DNA of 64,000 nt from Apostichopus japonicus (lineage: Eukaryota > Echinodermata > Holothuroidea > Aspidochirotida > Stichopodidae). Positions 50,101-59,100 of this stretch are shown one piece after another. The DNA is taken from the NCBI RefSeq assembly GCF_037975245.1, contig NC_092574.1, positions 16,905,213 to 16,969,212 of the forward strand, in the 5' to 3' direction. The notes beneath the pieces were generated by a model. It was not told the origin of the DNA, did not search any database, and worked only from the letters and a program-made list of their open reading frames with translations. Made by a program: the position numbers and the translations under genes. Numbering within the stretch: the stretch's first letter is position 1; each line of letters opens with the position of its first letter.

Positions 50101-53100
50101 CAACAATTTCAAAATGGTAAAAAATCACGAGTAACAAAGCATCAAGCAAAGGTTCAAAGAGTGGATAGATTCTGACAATGGTTTTAACACTCTAACTTGG
50201 TTCAAAAGAGAAGCTCAAATGGTATAGAATTTTTTCATTTTAAATATAAAAAACCAAATTATTTTAAAACTAGCTATTTCTGTGGGATTTCTTAAAATTT
50301 CCTTTTGTTATTGTGATTAGTTTAGAACTTCAGGTGGTAACTATCCAAACAACAAAGTAACAAACAATTGTGTTTCTCTTTCATTCTTATTTTGGAAATT
50401 AGGCTAGGCCAGATACATCTGCATTGAAAGCATTTATTCCCTAACATTTTTAGACTATAAACATGCAGACATTAATCTAGTGGATTAACTGAAACTGGCT
50501 TACTCATGCTTCAGAATCTACTGTGACAGCAAAACTCTCCAACTGACAGCATATAATGTGCTCATGTCTTAGGCAATAAATATAATATTGCAGACAAGAC
50601 CAGGATTGGCAACACATCTAGACAAAACGTCATCTGTTGGTGAAAATCTGCTACTACAGCAAAACGACATGAATTCCACTATTTCTGTCCACTTTTGGCA
50701 TAGAAACTTTGCTAAGTAGCATTAAAAAGTGTGTGAAAAACTATTAAAGATCATCAAAATCCTCTGAATGAAGAAATGAGAAAAGAAGCCCATCTTTGAA
50801 TTTTGGAAATTCTTATCAACAACACTTAATCCACAAACAATTTCAAAACTGTCTCAGTGATGGATCTAATAACTTTCACTTCAATTGCTTTTGTATTATG
50901 AGCTTACCTCTACGAGTTGAATGATATTTCGTGGACCAATGACATCAGGATCAAATTCAAAGTGACCTCTGCTTGTTGCCAGGGCGACCGATGCCTTGAG
51001 TATACCTGGCTTTTTGGTCAGAGTGGACTCTATTAAGTTCACACAGGATGCACAAGTCATCCCAGTAATCTAAAGAGGTAAGAAAAGAAGATGCAATTTC
51101 TTGACTTATCCTACATGTGAAACTTAATCATGGTTAGTTTGCAGTCAAACCTTTGGAGTAATAAATTTGTACGTTTCTCATCCACGCAGTTACTGTACTT
51201 TCTTCCAAGCCCTACTTATATTTTGTGCTACACAGTCCTACCTGCTGGCGAGATTTTTTTTCCCAGCGCGGTAAAGGCCATCATTTGCATACCTCGCTTC
51301 TCATTGGCTGGGGTCGGTATACATAAGATTCATTGCAATATCAACTAGCAGCTGATGCACTGAATCGTTCATCACATACCACATTTCACAAGGCCACTTT
51401 GCTACACTCAAATAAAAAGAAAACAGTCTAGCAGCAGAATGTACAATGGTACGCGTTTGAGTAGAGGTAATATATTTGTCGGTGTCTTATGCCACGGGTG
51501 TAGAGGGTCTGTGGTTATGTATCGCACAACTCTGTTGCTGCAAATTGAAAGAAGTTAAATCAAACCGGAACAGTTTGAAGATGATACAAAAAAAGCACCA
51601 TATAATATAAACGTAAGACAATTTCTGTGTTCAATAACTATAATCCACAGTGGCAGTGGTACCACTAACATGCATGAATAAATACTAGGCCTAGATTTCG
51701 TAGTACATTATCTGAAAACCGTGCCAAAGGGTCATAATAAACCGTTTCAAAGGGTCATGAATTTGAAATTCAAATCAATGTCTATGCTCAGAATTAAGAG
51801 TCTATCAGTTTAAAGATTAAAAGCATCCCAAGTTAATAGTCAACCAGAAACGGTCAAGCTGTTCAATGTTTTTAAACAGTTTTGAAGCAATCAGACGCCT
51901 GGTACTTATCTGCGTACATTGCCCATAGCAGTACCATGTACAACAAGTTCCACCATCACTTCGAAGCTTCACCCTCGTTAAAACTAACTAATTCGATATA
52001 TTGGCTTTTCAGTTTTGGATCATCAACCTAAGTAATCATTACCTTCAAAGAAGGACAGTCATCTACAATGAGACGTGTACACTCACAGTCCATGGTCGCA
52101 GTATTGTTTTACGAACTTATGGATGTAAATATACACAAACAAGTCCGCGCAAAAGCAAAGAAAAAACATTTTAACAAATTTCTTAACAACGTTGTCTCAA
52201 CACAGTGGCCAGTTCATACAGTACGTGTATGCGAATCACGATCCACTGCTTGCACGTGTATATGTTCATGTACATACACACACGCATAGCGTAAGCAAGA
52301 ACTTCCCAGCATCAACAGTGCAAGACTGCAGCCAATGAGCAGCGAGGTATGCAAATGATGGCCTTTACCGCGCTGGGAAAAAAAATCTCGCTACCTGCTG
52401 AGTATGCTTACAACATATGTAGAAAGTAATTACCCTTTACCATACCAGTTCTATACACACATTCTACTACTGTAATAACTATGCTAAATTCAACTCATTT
52501 TGTGAAATTTGAAAACTACAGTACATTCAGCCGATAAAAGTTTTTTTTCTCCTTGCCTTAAAAACAATTGTGTATGTCTCCCGATAAAAGCAATTATGAA
52601 ATTTACTGTATAAAATTTGTTCGCAATTCAGATGGACCCATTAGTCTAATATTCATGTATCCTGATGGAACACTGCAAAGTTCCCTTTGGGAAAAACCTA
52701 GTTTATAGAACTTAAAGAAGGAAATGGAAAAGAAATCACCAGACTGATTTATTCAAAGTGTACTGGAAGGGAATTCCCTGCATAATATAAACAGCAGTTA
52801 AGATGATCAATACAGAGAGCACCTCCTAAATTTGTCGACGATAGCTTACGCTGATAAAGTTTAGACAACAATTTAAGATTGATAACTTCCACAACATCTC
52901 GATAAGTAGTCTTGCTTTTCTATTGAGACTGATTCCTGAATTCCTGTTAAAATATTTGCAACCTTCCCTTCCTCTGCAAGATGTCTGCAACACAGACCTA
53001 ACCTGTTTAAATATTTTTTTTTTTCAAACACATCTAAATATTGTCTGCATAATTCAAACACATACTCTGGACTATTGAATACTTCATTCACAATTAACTT

Positions 53101-56100
53101 AAAACATTTTTCTTTTTTGTCTCATGTTTATGGCATGTTATGGCAGTTAGGGATAAATAAATATTTCAATTTCTCAAAATTTCAGAAGATAGAGAAAGGC
53201 AGCAGGCCACATAAAGGATATTCAGTGTTCATGACAACAAATATCAGTATAATAATACCAATATTAATAACTTTGCATAATTACAAAACACAAGTCATAC
53301 CAGAAATAAATCTGCATTATGTCCACATTTGCAATTCACAGGAAATTGATCAATATTCTACAAAGTACCTCCATTCCCCCCTTTTTTTGAAGGAGATGAA
53401 CTGTAACACATAGAAGTATTACATTATTACCATCTTGTTATGGTTTGCACATTGCTACTATCCCCAACCTCAATACAAACTCACATGTAGGTCTATGATT
53501 CCATCGCGAGCTGCTTTGGTAGATTCTAGGAGCACTTCTGCTTCAAACCCCAGATCTTTAATCATCACAGCTACTTCACTAGGAGTCAGGTGACAAGTGT
53601 CAAAGGTCACATCTGCTTTCTGAGCCATCAATGACACTGTGATGTTGCAGATACCTGCATATTTTATTGGGAAATAAAACCGACAAAAATATGGATATTC
53701 AAAGAAATCAGTAAATCATGTAAACATGGTAGATATGGATTTCCCAGAAATGTTACAGCCTGCAGGTAACTTTAATGATATTTTTTAGTTTAACCTTTAC
53801 CACAACTACTGTAAGCTTGGCTAATCAAGCACCTGCTCATTACATTGTACCACATTGAGAGCTGTCTATCTAAGCATATATTGTACTCAGTGGTATAACT
53901 CCAGGGGGTTCAGGGCCCAGAATGTAAACAATAAACAACAAAAAAACAACAGCACAATGTGTTCAAAAGTGACAGGGTTAATAAATATCATTAAGAAGAT
54001 TGTGGGAACTGAATCTCATTGCAACCCGGCGTTTAAGTTACAAAAGTACAGTACATTTACTATAACTACAACAAGTCTGCCATTAACATAATTTAATCTC
54101 AGGTTTACCTTTTCTTTTGCTGATTTTCCCTTCAATGAGAGCCACACATGATGAACAGGTCATACCAGTGACCCTTAGTTGACAGCTCTGTTCTTCTCCA
54201 TCCAACGAAGAAGTGCTACCCTTGGTAGAGGTAGCGTTATGATGCCCTCCTCTCCCTGTCGATTCAAGGTGTGACGTTTCTGGGATTTCTTCCTTGACTC
54301 CATCTGCGAGAAATTATGGAGTAACGTGTTGAAAAATTCTATAAAAGCACCAAGTGCATGAAAACCAGAGAGCTAATAGGTTTAATTATTCCGTAAGGAT
54401 GCAAACACAATTTTCATGGTTTGACCGCTGCTGATTTAAGACGATCACTGAGGGTCCGTCCCTTGCACTCATGTGAACCTACATGTCAGATCGTGTTTTT
54501 GAGCTAATTTTAATTTCTGTGTTCTTTCAAAAGCATTTGCGGAAAATGTAGAATATTTACGGAAAAGGCAAAAGGTGCCCGAGGAGGGTCAAGAGGGCGC
54601 AGTGCTAATATTTTACCGGTTATTAGGCTACTGTTGGTAGATGGGAAGGTGCAGCAGTAGAGTCCAGACAGGTATTAGGAGTGCAGTAAATATGCATGTT
54701 ACACAGAAGCGATTCTTGGATTGAATATTGCATGATTAGAAAGGCGATAAAAAAAGAAGAAAGAAATAAGGAATATTGATTTTTTTTTTTTAACATCGAC
54801 CGATGTTCTACAGAAAATGCCTACTTGGAAGAAAGTGCTTTATGAATTATTGTATGTCGACAAACTTGATGGTACAGTACCGTAGTAACCTGATAAACTT
54901 GATGGTACAGTTACCGTAGTAACCTGATCAGTCTCACTTGTGATGATCTTTTCTCGCTAGATCAGAAAACGGAAAAAATTCGAAAGCATTTCTTTGCAAA
55001 ACCCAGTGTTTTAATTTTCTCTGGCATCATATCAGATTTCAACCTTGTTATTAATTGTTTCTTTCTTTCTTGAAATAAAATGAAAATAATGGATAGAATG
55101 AAATAAGATAGGAAAAAAGTGATAATAAACAAGGAAATAAAATTTAAGGGGATGCTATTTGGTGGTGCTTTCCGACAGCGACATGGGAGGGAATAAACTA
55201 TGACCACTTTCACGAACTGATAGTAATACAGCCGTACTGCAGGCTTTAACTACGTATGTCAAACTGTACAGAAGGTTCATAATACTGTACGGGTGACTTC
55301 ACGGTAAATATGATATCAAAAGGAAAACGATAAACCGTCACCAGCATGAAATGAGAAAGTAACAGTTAACACTACAGTACAACCTTTACAAGTACAGTTA
55401 CTTTAGTTCAATTCCCACAAAGTTCATTACCAGTTGTAGCTGTAACTGCATGGTCACTGTGAGTTTGGGAGGAAAAATTAAGCACCACCATCATGAAAGG
55501 AGAATATATGCAAAGATGCAAGGGAGAGGGAGAGGGGCTAGGGCAAAGATGATATGTCATCAAGGAAGGGATTTAAGGGGGGGGGGTTCTCCTCCCATTT
55601 GAGAACTTTGTGATAAGGAAGTGATTACAGTTGATGCAAAATGGTGCTAAATTTTCAACTGTTGCAATGATGTTGAAGAATTGTTCAAGGTTTAGGTTGT
55701 TCATGTTATTGTACTATATACATGTTACATATCCTGTATGGTACACTAGGAATTGTTGTCATACTCTGTCTACCAGTGAGGGGAGGGGTGGGGGTGGGGG
55801 GTAGGTGAGGTGGCCCTGATTTTTCTGATGGATAATTCCCCGCCCAGTACACATTATTTCTGCCCCTAAACAGTACTGTACAAGCTTCAACACAGTATTA
55901 CTCACTTCTTCATCACCCTCACAAATTTCATTTCCAGTTGTACAGAAAATTCATGGTCATTGTGATGTTGATTGAGGATAACAGTGGTATTAGAAGCTCA
56001 CCTGAATACAAAATTCCCAGAAAGCTTCAGTCCAATACACACTAAACAGTTGAACCTTTATGGCCTTTGTTTAACATCTACAGTATGGCATACTATCTTA

Positions 56101-59100
56101 CTATATAGGATGCAGTTATGTATTTGCCATGCAAATCACTGCTGGGCTGGCATAGTACTGTATAACCACTAAAGCAAGGGTTCCTTAACTGGGGTGCATG
56201 AATCCCCCCAGGGGGTGCGTGAGTCCATCCCAGGGGTTCGCGAGACGTTTCTGAAAGTCAAAACTAAAGTACTTTTTGTTGAACTAAAATTTGATATATC
56301 ATATAATTTGACAAAAGTCGTACCTATTGACAAACTCTATAAGATTACACTATGAAGTTAATCTTTAACGAAGCACTGAAATGCGTATTATAGTATAATA
56401 ATGACTCAGATCGTGTCTCGAAAAGTTGGGGGTTCGTGGACAGCTCTGACATCCACAGGGGGTTCGTGGGGGGATAAAGTTAGGGAAACGCTGCACTAAA
56501 GGTATTTTTTACTATATACTGTAGGCCTAATAGTATAACCATGGAGCTATAAACCAGGTTTATAGCTCCATGGTATAACACTTGAAAACCCCAAAGGCAC
56601 TACTTATATGTACAGTACTTGGTGAGGACAAATGGTATCACACAAATGGTATCACACAAATGGTATCACACAAATGAACGAACAGTGTCAATAGGACAAT
56701 GTGCACATTTGGATTTAGCGGGGTTTCCTCATATTGTTTTCCCATGAATAAGAGTAGATAATACAAAGCAAACTATATTACTATATGTATTATTGGACCA
56801 AACATGATAGCTACCAACTCAAGAAAACGGAAAACAGAAATCTTCCTATGGATTTTGCATTTTGCCTGTAGGCATTAGGAGCTAACACAAACACATAAGA
56901 AGTCAAGTAACATTCGTCAGTACAAAACTCGCGGTGATTTTCGTACCCTAACATTAGCAAGGTATTATACCGAATATTATCATTGTTTATTGGGCTGTTC
57001 CCAGCAAATAATGTGTGTTGTTATTCAGGAAATTCCAATGGGAACTTGACATTCAGCCAGGTCTGTAGATATTTTAAGCACTGGCTTTGTTTTAACAAGT
57101 GCCTAAAATTGTAAACTCTCAGCCAACAATACACCCCATAGCTTAAAATACTTTTTCATGGTAATGTGTTAGACTGTGTCTAATGTGTAAAGTTCAACAA
57201 AGCAAACTTTACACTATATTTCAGTCCAGATTAGGAGCTTCCATACATACATATATACATCTGTGCATATGTATGCAAAACGTGTATAATTTTTAAAAGA
57301 TAATAAACTATGTGGCCGTTCAATCAACATGTATTGTTATACAGTTTGAAAATGTAAAACAATAGAAACATTAAAAAATTATTAATTTGCACTGACTCTT
57401 CAGATAAAGGCAGTGAAACAATTAACAACCTGCCTAACTACCTTGCTGCCAAAACCTAATTTGTTCAGCCTACATTGGTACACACATTTGTGGTATTGTT
57501 TAGTTATTTACACAGTCAGGTGTAACATAGCTAATTGCTGAGGAAGATTGCACCCACTTGAGTTTGTGATCGTTACCTCAAGAGATCTAACTTGCCCGAT
57601 TTGAATGACTGAATAAATTTGCTAGCTTTTAAGCAAACAAAACAGTTCCAAAGTTTCAGTAAGAGATTGTAACTTTATCCTGTGCCTGGCAGTGTTGGGT
57701 ACTACCGGTCCTATTATGGCACTAATTGTCCAGTAATAACTGCGCAGTTAATGGAGGAAAACATGATCATATCAGGACTACTGTTGCAAGCTGTGGTACA
57801 CCTTTAATTATACTACATTGAATTCATTCTACATTACAATACAACACACCTGGTAATACTCTTAAAACAAAACTACTACTTGCTACTTTGTAAATTTAGA
57901 GTCGAACCCGTTTATTAAGGTTTGGTAATATTTTGTACAACAGTATTAAACACATTTTCTGTGTAAATCATAAGACTTTCTATGAATATTCATTAAAGCG
58001 AGCATGTAGGAAATGTGTTAGGAATATATATTAGCAATAAATTCATTGTAGATTAGTAACTCCTTCGCATTGTAGAGTTTTGCTCAAGTGCCTTGAATGA
58101 GTTGTTGGATGTGCTTGTAACATAAAGGTGATCTTTAATGTTCCTGCAGAAAATCTCCTTCAAACACTTTCCTTTCATTTACGTAAATATCTTTAATCTT
58201 GTGGTTGATTATGTCTCTCAAATTTGATCAGTAATGTGGGAATGTTTTGGATAGCTCCCTGAAATGTACTTAAGTTCAAATGCATTTTCAATATATATCC
58301 TATGCACACTTTGGCAATATTATCTTTCAAAGGAGTTACTAATCTACAATGAATTTAATGCTAATATATATTCCTAACACATTTCCTACATGCTCACTTT
58401 AATGAATATTCATAGAAAGTCTTACGGTTTACACAAAAAATGTGTTTAATACAAGGTATTAAGATGCATTGAATGCAACCAGACGCTTTAAGCACACTTT
58501 TGGCAATTGTACAGTAGTATATACATTATGAAGAGGAACATGCCATGATATGTTTTCAATGCATCATGGTCATTGTCCCTGACGGCTTGTTGCATGGAGC
58601 ACAAGACAAAGAAGATACTAACATAACATAATTATACTATACTGTAGTATCTATAGGATACTACAGAATATAAAATACACATACTGTGCAGTATATATAT
58701 TATTTCTTTTGCTGGTAGATCTTCTCACACAGCACTCCCAGCCAAACCTCCAAACATTTATTGCTCATAATTTTGAGGAAACAGAGCATATGTTTTCCAA
58801 CTTCTGACTTCGTAACAAGATTTACATGCAACTGTCCCATTTGGTGATGTGTGATACCAGCTTTTCGAGTATCGAATCACATGGGGTCAAAAGAACAAAG
58901 TAATGAAATACTATTTGGGGATTAAATATTCATAGTTTTTGGTGAAATCGAATCCAAGGGACCCACCCTGTTTATCACTTTATATAAATCACTAAATGAT
59001 TGCTTAATTGAAATGCAGAAGGCTTGCACAGTTGGTAGATGTTTACCACCCACCCACAGGGCTATACACAATGTGGAATCAACCTGCTATATACTATCAG

